DNA of 64,000 nt from Pseudomonas sp. ZH-FAD. Its GTDB lineage: Bacteria; Pseudomonadota; Gammaproteobacteria; Pseudomonadales; Pseudomonadaceae. The notes below the pieces were generated by a model. The model was not told the origin of the DNA. It did no database searches and saw only the letters and a program-made list of their open reading frames with translations. The translations under genes were made by a program, and so were the position numbers. Shown piece after piece: positions 36,929 to 46,945 of the stretch. Location: positions 186,001-250,000 of the forward strand of contig NZ_PGLR01000002.1 of the NCBI RefSeq assembly GCF_002803095.1, in the 5' to 3' direction. How positions within the stretch are numbered: the first letter of the stretch is position 1; the number at the start of each line of letters is the position of its first letter.

Positions 36929-37851
36929 ACGCCTTCGTCCTGAATGGCGCGTACCACGGTGTCGAGGTTGCGGGCCATTTCCTCTTCGTATTTCCGGGCG
37001 GTGTACTCGCCATAGGAAATATGGGTCAGCGGGTAGATCTTCACGCCGGATTCACGCTGGATGGTATCGACGTAACTGGAGGGGAAGTCCATCTCCGAGA
37101 AGATCACCTGTACGTCCAGTTCCTTGAGCTGGTCGATGGTCTTCTTCAACTGACTGGGGCTCGGCTCGATGCCGTGAGCTGGTTCGACCACTGCAGTGAC
37201 CTCCAGGCCGAATTCACGCAGCAGGTAGTCGTAGGCAGCGTGGATGGTGGCCACGCGCAGCTCGCTGCCCTTGGCGTCGCTCAGCTTGCCCAGTGCTTCG
37301 GCGCGCAGGCCGCGCAGGCGTTTGCCGTAGGCGCGGGCATTCTGGCTGTAGAACTTGGCGTTGTCCGGGTCGAGCTTGCCCAGTTCGCGGGCGATGTTGT
37401 TGATCTGCGCGATGGAGGCGCTGATGGAGAGGAAGGTGTGTGGGTTGACCACTTTGCCGGCGCCGCGTGCGGCCTGGCCGGTGGCGGCGAGCAGGGGTAC
37501 GCGGGCGTTGGCTTCGATCACAGGAACGTCCGGCTTCTCGCTGGCGGCGATCATGCGGTCGGCGAAGTCATCGTGGCCGACGCCGTTGAGTACCACCACG
37601 TCGAGACCGCCGATGCGCTTGATGTCCTCGGCGCGCGGCTCGTAGGCGTGCGGGTTGAAGCCGGCCGGGATCAGCGGCACCACCTCGGCGCGGTCGCCGA
37701 CGATATTGCTGACGTAGCTGTAGTAGGGGTGCAGGGTGATGCCAATGCGCAGGCGGTGGTTGTCGGCGCTGGCGAGCATTGGCGCGAGAGCGGCGCCCAG
37801 GCTCAGCAGCAGACTGGCCAGCAGGCGGCGGGAAACGAAGCGAGAGGGCAT
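36925..37851 (-). CDS. fpvC: Metal ABC transporter substrate-binding protein (FpvC-like)
   Basis: 308 residues with a Sec signal (about 1-29, ending ASA). Family ligands are visible: His in TLHPYYSYVSNI, His in GFNPHAYEPR, His in VNPHTFLS and the acidic site near VVEPAHGIEPS. It is the first periplasmic binding protein of the operon; in P. aeruginosa, FpvC binds Fe2+ after siderophore reduction. It starts 17 bp after the fpvK-like gene, the only non-overlapping junction in the operon. Confidence 0.87.
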   Translation of the reverse strand: MPSRFVSRRLLASLLLSLGAALAPMLASADNHRLRIGITLHPYYSYVSNIVGDRAEVVPLIPAGFNPHAYEPRAEDIKRIGGLDVVVLNGVGHDDFADRMIAASEKPDVPVIEANARVPLLAATGQAARGAGKVVNPHTFLSISASIAQINNIARELGKLDPDNAKFYSQNARAYGKRLRGLRAEALGKLSDAKGSELRVATIHAAYDYLLREFGLEVTAVVEPAHGIEPSPSQLKKTIDQLKELDVQVIFSEMDFPSSYVDTIQRESGVKIYPLTHISYGEYTARKYEEEMARNLDTVVRAIQDEGV

Positions 37852-37868
37852 GAAGGGGGTTCCGATAT

Positions 37869-38435
37869 TCAGTGGCGATGCTGGCGGGTGACGCCTGCGT
37901 CGTATTGGCTGGCGACCTGGCGCCAGCCGGCGGCGATCAGGGCATCGGCATGCAGATTGTGTGGGGCAGCGGCATCGTGGGCGCGGTTGAGCCAGATATC
38001 GGCACCCGCTGCGCTTGGCAGCAGCAGGAAGGAGCCGGCGACGGCACTGTCACCGCTCAGGCCCTGGTAGGCATGGTCATCGCCGACCTGCAGCAGTTGC
38101 CAGACGTGGTGGCCACGGGTGGCGGTGCTGGCGTCGTTGGTGAAGGGCGGAATGCCTTCTTCGGCCAGTTGCTGCGGCTCGGGCAGGGCCTGCAGTTCGT
38201 CCTGCAGCATGAGAATCTCGTCGAAGGCCACCACCAGCTCGGTATGGATGCCTTGCTCGGCGGCGTTGAGATCACGGCGGGCGTCGATCTGGTGGGCCGC
38301 GACGCTTTTTTCCTCGTGGCTCTCGCTACGCAGGCTGATGACTGTCGCGGCCAGCAGGATGATCGCCAGGCTGAGGACGGCCACCCACAGGCTTTCATGC
38401 CCGGCGCCGGCCGGGCGTACCACTTGGGTGGTCAT
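37869..38435 (-). CDS. fpvK: Membrane-anchored DUF6162-type protein (FpvK-like)
   Basis: 188 residues. One N-terminal membrane helix (LWVAVLSLAIILLAATVI) leads to a periplasmic domain with a helical region (ARRDLNAAEQGIHTELVVAFDEILMLQ) and a His-rich C-terminus (HDAAAPHNLHA, TRQHRH). Its position matches FpvK, reported to associate with FpvG, FpvH and FpvJ in iron reduction from ferripyoverdine. The mechanism is not known. Confidence 0.78.
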   Translation of the reverse strand: MTTQVVRPAGAGHESLWVAVLSLAIILLAATVISLRSESHEEKSVAAHQIDARRDLNAAEQGIHTELVVAFDEILMLQDELQALPEPQQLAEEGIPPFTNDASTATRGHHVWQLLQVGDDHAYQGLSGDSAVAGSFLLLPSAAGADIWLNRAHDAAAPHNLHADALIAAGWRQVASQYDAGVTRQHRH

Positions 38436-38752
38436 TGGCTGGCGATTTCCGTGTGGTCGATTTCCACGACGTGGCCGGGGCCGGCGTCGAACAGCACGTA
38501 GAACTCGCCGTCCGGGCGCTTGAAGCTGAGCCTGGAGTCCTCGCCGAGTTTGCCGGGCACCAGCACCTCCTCGTCATAGCTGATCACGTCGAGGGTCACG
38601 CCGGGGGCGCCGCTGCCGTCGGAGAAGCCGCCGGTGCAGACGATTTCACCGCTGCCGTGCTCCTCGCATTCGCAGATCGGGTTGTGCGCGAGAGCCAGAG
38701 GGGACAGGCCGGTGCAGAGCAACAGCAGACCGATGCGGGCGCTTTGGGTCAT
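38432..38752 (-). CDS. fpvJ: Small periplasmic protein (FpvJ-like)
   Basis: 106 residues from ATG 38752 with a signal peptide ending PLALA. The mature start HNPICECEEHGSGEIVCTGG has three Cys and two His within 17 residues, a possible metal or disulfide site. The rest resembles a small beta-sandwich (FSDGSGAPGVTLDVISYDEEVLVPG). It has the position of FpvJ in the P. aeruginosa operon. It overlaps both neighbours by 4 nt. Confidence 0.76.
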   Translation of the reverse strand: MTQSARIGLLLLCTGLSPLALAHNPICECEEHGSGEIVCTGGFSDGSGAPGVTLDVISYDEEVLVPGKLGEDSRLSFKRPDGEFYVLFDAGPGHVVEIDHTEIASQ

Positions 38753-39291
38753 GGTTTGCCTCCTTGTTGTTTCAGCCAGGCGATGGTGGCGGGCGACGCC
38801 TCGGCCAGGGGAATGGATGCCTGATGCACCGTGCCGTCCCAGCCCTCGGCGGTGATCCACAACTCGGCGTCGGGCTTGGTGCGTGGCGGTACGGGAATGC
38901 TCGTGCCCATGCGGTAGGGGCTGCCGAAGAACAGCCCGCCGGCGGCGCGCAGGTTGCGCGGCTTGCCGATGCGCAGGTAGACCACCTTGACCTGGCTGAT
39001 GCACGCCTGGCACAGCGCGGCGTTGAAACTCTTCATATAGCCGGCCGGGCCTTCCAGTTGCGGCGGCTGGTTGCGAAACTCGGCCAGGCGCAGGCTCCAG
39101 GGGCCGACCTGGACCTCGCCGAACTCACGCTCGCCGAGGCCGCTGTCGCCGCGGAACAGCGCGACATCCTGGAAATACTTGGGCATGAAACCCAGGGGGA
39201 TGAGTACCAGCAGCACGTTGAGGTGGAAGCGCCACTTGTACCAGAAGCGGCCCAGAGCGGACGGGGCGGGGGCGGTTGCGGCCTTGCTCAT
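38749..39291 (-). CDS. fpvH: Membrane-anchored protein with CxxC motif (FpvH-like)
   Basis: 180 residues. A single membrane helix (FHLNVLLVLIPLGFMP) precedes a periplasmic domain with Cys94-Gln-Ala-Cys97. Its location directly after the PepSY reductase gene matches FpvH. The CxxC could bind metal or take part in redox, but this is inference. 4-nt overlaps on both sides. Confidence 0.78.
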   Translation of the reverse strand: MSKAATAPAPSALGRFWYKWRFHLNVLLVLIPLGFMPKYFQDVALFRGDSGLGEREFGEVQVGPWSLRLAEFRNQPPQLEGPAGYMKSFNAALCQACISQVKVVYLRIGKPRNLRAAGGLFFGSPYRMGTSIPVPPRTKPDAELWITAEGWDGTVHQASIPLAEASPATIAWLKQQGGKP

Positions 39292-40484
39292 GGGCGGCTC
39301 TCCGAGATTTCACGGGTGGCGACGATCGGGGCCGGCTTGGCGGCGCGTGCCGGCCGCTTGACCGCAGCGACCGTGGCCTGGGCGGTGCGCTTGGTCCAGA
39401 TCAGCAGGCCGCTGAGCACCATCATGCTCAGCAGCAGGCCGAAGATGAACCACAGCAATTTGACCCACAGGCCACCGAAGTCGCCGGTGTGCAGCGGCCG
39501 CATGGACTCGGTGACGAACTCCAGGCCCGAGCGGTCGCTGAGCAGGCGAGTAGCGTCGATGTCGCCGTTGTAGGGGTTGATCGAGGCGGACTGGAACATC
39601 AGCGGATACCAGCCGCGGCCCCAGACCGAATAATGGCCGTAGGCATAGCCCGGCAGGCTGACGAAACTTGGCTCCAGGCCCGGGATGACGTCGGTGGCCT
39701 TGAGCACGGCGGCGTCCAGGCTGATGCGCGGCACTTCGGCAGCGCTCGGCGCCAGCGGCACTTCCTCGCGCGCCACCACTGGCGGTACGCCTTCGGTGGA
39801 GATCGACACGTGGCTATCGCCGAGAATCGCCTGGATCAGGAACCAGATGCCGGTGATGGAAATGACCGCGATGAACCAGATCGACCAGATGCCGGAGAGG
39901 CGATGGAAGTCGCCCCAGAAGATGCGTGCGCCCTGGCCTATGCGCAGGCGTGGGCTGAAGAAGCCTTTCCAGAACTTCTTGTAGACCACCAGGCCGGTGA
40001 TCAGCGACAGCAGCATCGGCAGGCCCATCAGCGACACCAGGTACCAGCCCCAGCTGTAGCCGTTGGTGAACGGCACCAGCCACCAGCCATGCAGGGCGCG
40101 GGTGAACTGACGGAAGTCGAACTCCGGGCTGACGCCCTGGATTGCACCACTGTAAGGGTTGACGTACAGCAACGGCGAGCTGCCGTCGGGATAGCTGACG
40201 CGCGCGGTGAGGGCGAAGTGATCTTCGTCCGGGCGGCCGATGGACTGCACGATCAGCCCGGGCTCGGCGCGATTGATCGCTTCCAGTACCTGGCCGAAGC
40301 TCAGGCGCTGCGCATCATCGGACGGCTTGCTGGCGCGTACGTCCGGGTTGGCCAGCCAGACGATCTCCTGGCTGACCGTGGCCAGGGTGCCGGTGACACA
40401 GATGATCAGCAGGAAGAACCAGACCGGTAGGGCCAGCCAGCTGTGGACGAGAAACCAGAGTCTGGAGCGGGATTTCTTGGACAT
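39288..40484 (-). CDS. fpvG: PepSY-domain inner membrane reductase (FpvG-like)
   Basis: 398 residues from ATG 40484 with four predicted membrane helices and periplasmic PepSY-type segments (EAINRAEPGLIVQSIGRP). Conserved His residues within membrane segments (LVHSWLALP, LHGWWLVPF, FHRLSGIW, LHTGDFGG) are candidate haem ligands. In P. aeruginosa, FpvG reduces ferripyoverdine-bound Fe3+ to free the iron. It is the first gene of the eight-gene fpvGHJKCDEF-type operon; the seven genes after it occur in the same order. Confidence 0.9.
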   Translation of the reverse strand: MSKKSRSRLWFLVHSWLALPVWFFLLIICVTGTLATVSQEIVWLANPDVRASKPSDDAQRLSFGQVLEAINRAEPGLIVQSIGRPDEDHFALTARVSYPDGSSPLLYVNPYSGAIQGVSPEFDFRQFTRALHGWWLVPFTNGYSWGWYLVSLMGLPMLLSLITGLVVYKKFWKGFFSPRLRIGQGARIFWGDFHRLSGIWSIWFIAVISITGIWFLIQAILGDSHVSISTEGVPPVVAREEVPLAPSAAEVPRISLDAAVLKATDVIPGLEPSFVSLPGYAYGHYSVWGRGWYPLMFQSASINPYNGDIDATRLLSDRSGLEFVTESMRPLHTGDFGGLWVKLLWFIFGLLLSMMVLSGLLIWTKRTAQATVAAVKRPARAAKPAPIVATREISESRP

Positions 40485-40565
40485 GTTCGCGGGGTCGTTG
40501 GCGCGCGCGGCGGGCCGGCACGGAATGAAAGGAGTAAGAAGCGACCGCAAACGCGGATGAAAAGG

Positions 40566-40594
40566 ATTCTAAGTTGCGAGAGCTTGACGATCAA
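40566..40594 (-). promoter_or_regulatory. Candidate promoter of the fpv-type operon
   Basis: On the minus strand TTGATC (40594-40589) and TAGAAT (40571-40566) are spaced 17 bp, 82 bp before the fpvG start. The -35 sits in the perfect inverted repeat CTTGA-TCG-TCAAG (40583-40595), a possible repressor site. A recognisable 19-bp Fur box is not visible, although iron control would be expected. Confidence 0.5.
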
Positions 40595-40607
40595 GGTTGC
40601 CGTGCGA

Positions 40608-41651
40608 TCAGCCCGCTCTGCGTTGCGCGCGGCGGTAGTCGCCGGGTGTTTGCCCGAGCCAGCGCTTGAAGGCGCGCTGGAAGGCTTCGGCCGAGGCGAA
40701 GCCGAGCAGGTAGGCGATCTCGCCGAAGGCCAGTTCGGTATCGCGGATATAGGCCGTGGCCAGGTCGCGGCGAGTGTCGTTGAGGATGGTGCGAAACTGC
40801 GTGCCTTCCTCGGCCAGCTTGCGCCGCAGCGTCCAGCTCGGCAGGTGCAGGCTGCGCGCCACTTCCTGCAGATCCGGCTCGTGGCCGTGCAACAGTGGGC
40901 CGAGCAGTTGGATGACCCGTTCGCGCAGGCTGCGTGTGCGGGTCAGCTGTTCCAGTTCGCGTTCGCACAGCTCCAGCAGGTGCCACCAGGTGCCTGGGCA
41001 ATGTTGAGGGTTGCGCAGGGCCAGGGTTTCGCTGTTCAGGCGCAGGCGATTGGCGCCAGCACTGAACTCGACGGGGCAGCCGAACAGCGCTTCGTAGCGT
41101 TCGCCGTAGTCCGGTGCAGGAAATTCGATCTCGACCTTTTCCGCGGTGATGGATCGGTCGACCACCTGCCTCAGGTTGGTCTGCCAGCCGGCCAGCACCG
41201 AGTCCACCACGAAACGGTTGTAGGCGTTGTAGGGGCTGATGGAATAGAAATGCAGCCAGGCGCCGCGCGCATCCTCGCTGAAGCCCGAACGGCCGCGATA
41301 GTTGGCGGCGTACAACGGCTCGAAGCGGGTCAGGGTGCGTGCCGCTTCGCGCAGATCAGGCGCCTGCGCGGCGCAGATGCCGGCCAGGCCAACCTGGCTG
41401 AGGCGGCTGTGACGGCCCATTTCCAGGCCCAGAGCGGGGTTGTCGCACAGGGCGATGGCGCTATGGCCAAGGCGCATGAAGCGCGGGATCGACAGGCGTG
41501 CGCGCGGCTCGCTGAGCCGTGCGGCATCCAGGCCAAATTGCTCGAGCAGGGGTTCGGGGCGCTGACCCTGTTCGCGCAATGCGTCGGCCAGCGCCTGGGT
41601 GAAGCCGACGGAGAGATCGCCGAGGCGAACGCGTGATGCTTTTATAGCCAT
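40608..41651 (-). CDS. AraC-family regulator upstream of the fpv-type operon
   Basis: 347 residues. An arabinose-binding-like N-terminal domain (about 20-210) is followed by a C-terminal AraC DNA-binding domain (LQEVARSLHLPSWTLRRKLAEEG; FGEIAYLLGFASAEAFQRAFKRWLG ending TPGDYR). Its start overlaps the 3' end of the nitrilase-like gene by 10 bp, so the two are probably co-transcribed. The direct-repeat operator at 42727-42764, upstream of that unit and of fadH, is the natural target. Confidence 0.88.
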   Translation of the reverse strand: MAIKASRVRLGDLSVGFTQALADALREQGQRPEPLLEQFGLDAARLSEPRARLSIPRFMRLGHSAIALCDNPALGLEMGRHSRLSQVGLAGICAAQAPDLREAARTLTRFEPLYAANYRGRSGFSEDARGAWLHFYSISPYNAYNRFVVDSVLAGWQTNLRQVVDRSITAEKVEIEFPAPDYGERYEALFGCPVEFSAGANRLRLNSETLALRNPQHCPGTWWHLLELCERELEQLTRTRSLRERVIQLLGPLLHGHEPDLQEVARSLHLPSWTLRRKLAEEGTQFRTILNDTRRDLATAYIRDTELAFGEIAYLLGFASAEAFQRAFKRWLGQTPGDYRRAQRRAG

Positions 41652-42664
41652 AGATTGATCAGTTGCGCGCCGCGCTCGCTGGCGCCTCGTTCGCTGCGTC
41701 CGGCATCGAAGGCGAGCGCCTGGGACTGACCGCTACGCTCCCACAATCGGCCGCGCAGATGGACTTTCACTCCCGCACGAATGCCGTGAGCCTGCAGTTG
41801 TTCGGTGAAGTCGGCATCGTCCGTCAGGCCATCCAGATCGCTGGGCATGGCCAGCAGCTCTACTGCTTCGCCATCGATTGCCTTCGCCTGGAACTGTTCA
41901 ATAGTGCCGCCTAGCAGTACGCCAAGCCGGCCTGCCGGGGTCTCCAGCACCTGCAGTGCTTCCGGCGCTCTGGTGGCGAGTGCGCCGGCACTGAAGGCGT
42001 GGCGTTGCGGCTGGCCCTGCGGGTTACCGGCCTGATCGAATACCAGGCTGACGTTGTACAGCGGCCCGCGACCGACTTCGAGGCGGCCCCGTTCCACGCG
42101 GGGCTCGGGCAGAACGATGGACCCTGCAACCAGGGTGATCTGGTAATCACGGGCCAGATCGCCAAACAGCTGCTGATAGTCGCGCGCCATGGTTTTGGCC
42201 TTGGTGCGCAACATGGCGTCGTCCAGGCGCGCGTCGCTTCCAGCACTGAACAGTGCGCCGAGAAAATCCAGTGGATTGCTCGCCGCCAGCCAGTGCATGG
42301 CCTGACGGCGCTCGGTGGCGCGGTAGAGCTCTTCCTTCTCGCCGACGGCGAGCAGCCAGGTACCGATATGTTCGGGCAGCACGACGACGGTACGTTCGTT
42401 GAGCATGCCCTGCTCGCGGGCGTGATCGAGGTAGGCGGCCAGCTTCAGGCGCAGTCGCGCGAGGCTCTGGTAGTCGGCGGCGAACAGTTCCGGCTGGATG
42501 CCCAGCAGGTTGCCGCGTGTACCGGGCTCGCCGATATCGAGCGCGACCTGGCTGCGCAGGTCGGACAGGTAATGGCTGCTGGGGCGCTGCGCGATCCAGT
42601 GGGCGTAACTGCCAAGACCGGTCAGCAGTGCGAGCGCGAGCAGAAGGGTGATCAGTAGGCGCAT
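41642..42664 (-). CDS. Carbon-nitrogen hydrolase (nitrilase-like) family protein
   Basis: 340 residues from ATG 42664. A signal-anchor (LLITLLLALALLTGLGSYA) suggests a periplasmic or membrane-bound protein. The family Glu (VLPEHIGTWL) is present; the Lys and Cys positions (LVAGSIVLPEP, LGVLLGGTIEQF) are shifted, and the usual catalytic Cys appears to be replaced by Gly in GVLLGGT. It may therefore be a catalytically altered member. It is divergent from fadH and co-directional with the AraC gene. Confidence 0.75.
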   Translation of the reverse strand: MRLLITLLLALALLTGLGSYAHWIAQRPSSHYLSDLRSQVALDIGEPGTRGNLLGIQPELFAADYQSLARLRLKLAAYLDHAREQGMLNERTVVVLPEHIGTWLLAVGEKEELYRATERRQAMHWLAASNPLDFLGALFSAGSDARLDDAMLRTKAKTMARDYQQLFGDLARDYQITLVAGSIVLPEPRVERGRLEVGRGPLYNVSLVFDQAGNPQGQPQRHAFSAGALATRAPEALQVLETPAGRLGVLLGGTIEQFQAKAIDGEAVELLAMPSDLDGLTDDADFTEQLQAHGIRAGVKVHLRGRLWERSGQSQALAFDAGRSERGASERGAQLINLWL

Positions 42665-42726
42665 TGGTTTTTTCGGTTTGATTGCGGTGCAGGTTAGGTC
42701 GGTCGAGCCGTGCTGCCAACATCTAT

Positions 42727-44898
<2,172 letters not shown>

Positions 44899-44905
44899 TC
44901 GAACC

Positions 44906-44936
44906 AACGCCCCGCTCAGTACGGGGCGTTTGCTTT
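44906..44936 (+). terminator. fadH terminator
   Basis: AACGCCCCG and CGGGGCGTT pair perfectly around a 7-nt loop and are followed by TGCTTTC. It lies 7 bp after the fadH stop; read-through to the next gene is possible because the U-tract is interrupted. Confidence 0.72.
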
Positions 44937-44964
44937 CTGGCCTGAAAACAACAAGGAGAAGCCG

Positions 44965-45396
44965 ATGTCTCTCAATGCCCAGCTACAACCTGCCGCTGCG
45001 GCCAGCCTGGCACGCTGGCACCAGTTCGTCGCTGCCAAGGACCTGAGCGCCTTGCCCGAGTTGCTGCACCCTCAGGCGGTGTTCCGTTCGCCCATGGCGC
45101 ACACCCCTTATCCGGGCGCGCAGGTGGTCAATCTGATCCTCAATACCGTGCTCAAGGTGTTCGAAGATTTTGCCTATCACCGCGAACTGGCTACTGCCGA
45201 TGGCCTCAGTGTGGTGCTGGAGTTTTCCGCGAAGGTTGGCGGGCGCGAGTTGAAGGGCATCGACATGATTCGCTTCGACGAGTCGGGACGAATCGTCGAG
45301 TTCGAGGTGATGGTGCGCCCGATGAGCGGACTGCAGGCGCTCGGCGCGGAAATGGCGCAGCGCCTGGCACCCTTTCTCGCAGCCGCCAAGGGCTGA
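44965..45396 (+). CDS. SnoaL/NTF2-like fold protein
   Basis: 143 residues, ribosome site AAGGAG. The cone-shaped SnoaL fold is suggested by LARWHQFVAAKDLSALPELLHPQAVFRSP and the late strand-rich region with IDMIRFDESGRIVEFEVMVRP. Such proteins are isomerases, dehydratases or ligand binders of small hydrophobic molecules. A role next to FadH in lipid metabolism is possible. It ends 8 bp from the convergent TAXI gene. Confidence 0.85.
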   Translation: MSLNAQLQPAAAASLARWHQFVAAKDLSALPELLHPQAVFRSPMAHTPYPGAQVVNLILNTVLKVFEDFAYHRELATADGLSVVLEFSAKVGGRELKGIDMIRFDESGRIVEFEVMVRPMSGLQALGAEMAQRLAPFLAAAKG

Positions 45397-45404
45397 GGGG
45401 CGCT

Positions 45405-46361
45405 CTACTTGAGAACGCCCACCTCACGATAGAAGCGCTCGGCGCCGGGGTGCAGCGGAATCGGCAGACCACTGGTCGCTCGTTCCAGTCTGATGTCCCT
45501 GGCGGCTGGATGCGCTTCGGCCAGTCGGTCGAGGTTCTCGAAGAGCAACTTGGTCATCTGATAGGCCACGGCGTCGGAAACGCTGGTCTGACTGACCAGA
45601 ACGTTGGTGATGGTCGCCGTCGTCACGTCGTTGGCCTGGCCCTTGTAGGTGCCGGCAGGAATGGTGCCTGACTGATAGGCGCTGCTGCCGATACGTGACA
45701 CCACTTGCTCAGGAATGGCGACGAAGGTGATCGGTACGCGCTCGGCCAGGTCGCGAATCGCCGCCATGCCCAGGCCGGCCGACTGCAGGGTGGCGTCCAG
45801 TTGGCCTTTCTCGATCAGTTCGACCGATTCGGCGTAGGGCTTGAATTCGACGTGGCCCATATCCGCGTAGCTGAGACCCGCGGCCTTGAAGATGGCCCTG
45901 GCGTTGAGCTCGGTACCTGAGCGCGGCGCCCCGACGGAAATACGTTTGCCGCGCAGATCCTCCAGGCTGGTGATCCCCGATGCCTTGCTGGCAACGATCT
46001 GGATGTAGTTCGGGTAGATCCCGGCGATAGCGCGCAGGCGATCACGCGGGGCTCTGAAGCCAGCTTCTTCATCGCCTTTCCAGGCATCGGCAACGGAGTC
46101 GCCCAGGGCGAAGGCCAACTGGCCACGGGCGATCTGCAGCAGGTTGAGGTTCTCTACCGAGGCCTTGGTGGCCCGTACGCTGGTGCTCGAGTCTGCGATG
46201 CGCTCGCTGTAAAGCTCGGACAAGCTCATGCCCAGCGGGTAATAGACGCCACTGGTACCGCCGGTAAGGATGTTGATCGAGGTTGGGTTGGCGTGAGCGT
46301 TGGGGCTACTGGCCAAAATCGCGGCAGCGGCGAGCAGGCCAAGGCGCTTGGCTAAGTGCAT
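45405..46361 (-). CDS. TAXI-family TRAP transporter substrate-binding protein (orphan)
   Basis: 318 residues with a Sec signal ending NAHA. The TAXI hallmarks are present: INILTGGTSGVYYPLG, RATKASVENLNLL, ISVGAPRSGTELNARAIFKAAG. The family delivers organic acids or glutamate-like substrates to DctM/DctQ permeases. No permease gene lies nearby in the window, so it must either use a distant one or act as a sensor partner. Confidence 0.9.
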   Translation of the reverse strand: MHLAKRLGLLAAAAILASSPNAHANPTSINILTGGTSGVYYPLGMSLSELYSERIADSSTSVRATKASVENLNLLQIARGQLAFALGDSVADAWKGDEEAGFRAPRDRLRAIAGIYPNYIQIVASKASGITSLEDLRGKRISVGAPRSGTELNARAIFKAAGLSYADMGHVEFKPYAESVELIEKGQLDATLQSAGLGMAAIRDLAERVPITFVAIPEQVVSRIGSSAYQSGTIPAGTYKGQANDVTTATITNVLVSQTSVSDAVAYQMTKLLFENLDRLAEAHPAARDIRLERATSGLPIPLHPGAERFYREVGVLK

Positions 46362-46945
46362 GGGAATTCTCCGTTGTTGTTGTTTTTAGCTAAGGACGCG
46401 GCAGTACTGTGCAGGCAGTCTTCTGGCGCCGGGATAGGCACTCGCGAAGCGGATTGAACGATGAGGGGTTGGCAGTGAAGTGATGGCGGAACATGGCTGA
46501 CCTCTTGTCTTTTTTATCAGTCCGGCCGCGCGACAGGCACGCGAGCTTGTAAGTGCCAGAGCAGGTGACGTGCCAGGATGTCGGACCACCGCTCTAGAGC
46601 GGATGAGCCCAATGGCACTGGCTGAAATAGGCAAAATTCCGCTTGTGAGGCAGGGGTGAAAAGCAAGAATCCGCCGATCGAGTTGTGCTTGGCAGGCTGT
46701 TAACCATCCAGGCGGACCGGGCCGCTGGCAGCTTTCGTACTTTCCGGTCTTGTCACATTTTTGCGCTAAGCGGTGGTCTATTCGGCCTGGCTCGCAGAGT
46801 GAGTGCCAACCCAGTCACATTGCTGTGGTCGGGTTTTCCCCTAGACTTGCCTCAGATATCAAGGACGATATCAGTGCCGGAGTATGCGCTGCTCCGGCAC
46901 GCGACTATGCGCGCGCGTATTCCCGGTTGGTCCAGAGGGTCCTCA
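46362..46945. other. Gene-free 584-bp region
   Basis: No ORF here has convincing codon use or a ribosome site. A GATATC-N6-GATATC inverted repeat lies near 46856-46873, upstream of the coiled-coil gene. A -10-like TAGACT lies near 46843. No RNA gene or mobile element was recognised. Confidence 0.55.

Noticed and set aside
40485..40607. Fur box upstream of fpvG
   Set aside because: No 19-bp match better than chance could be found by eye, only the CTTGA-TCG-TCAAG palindrome.
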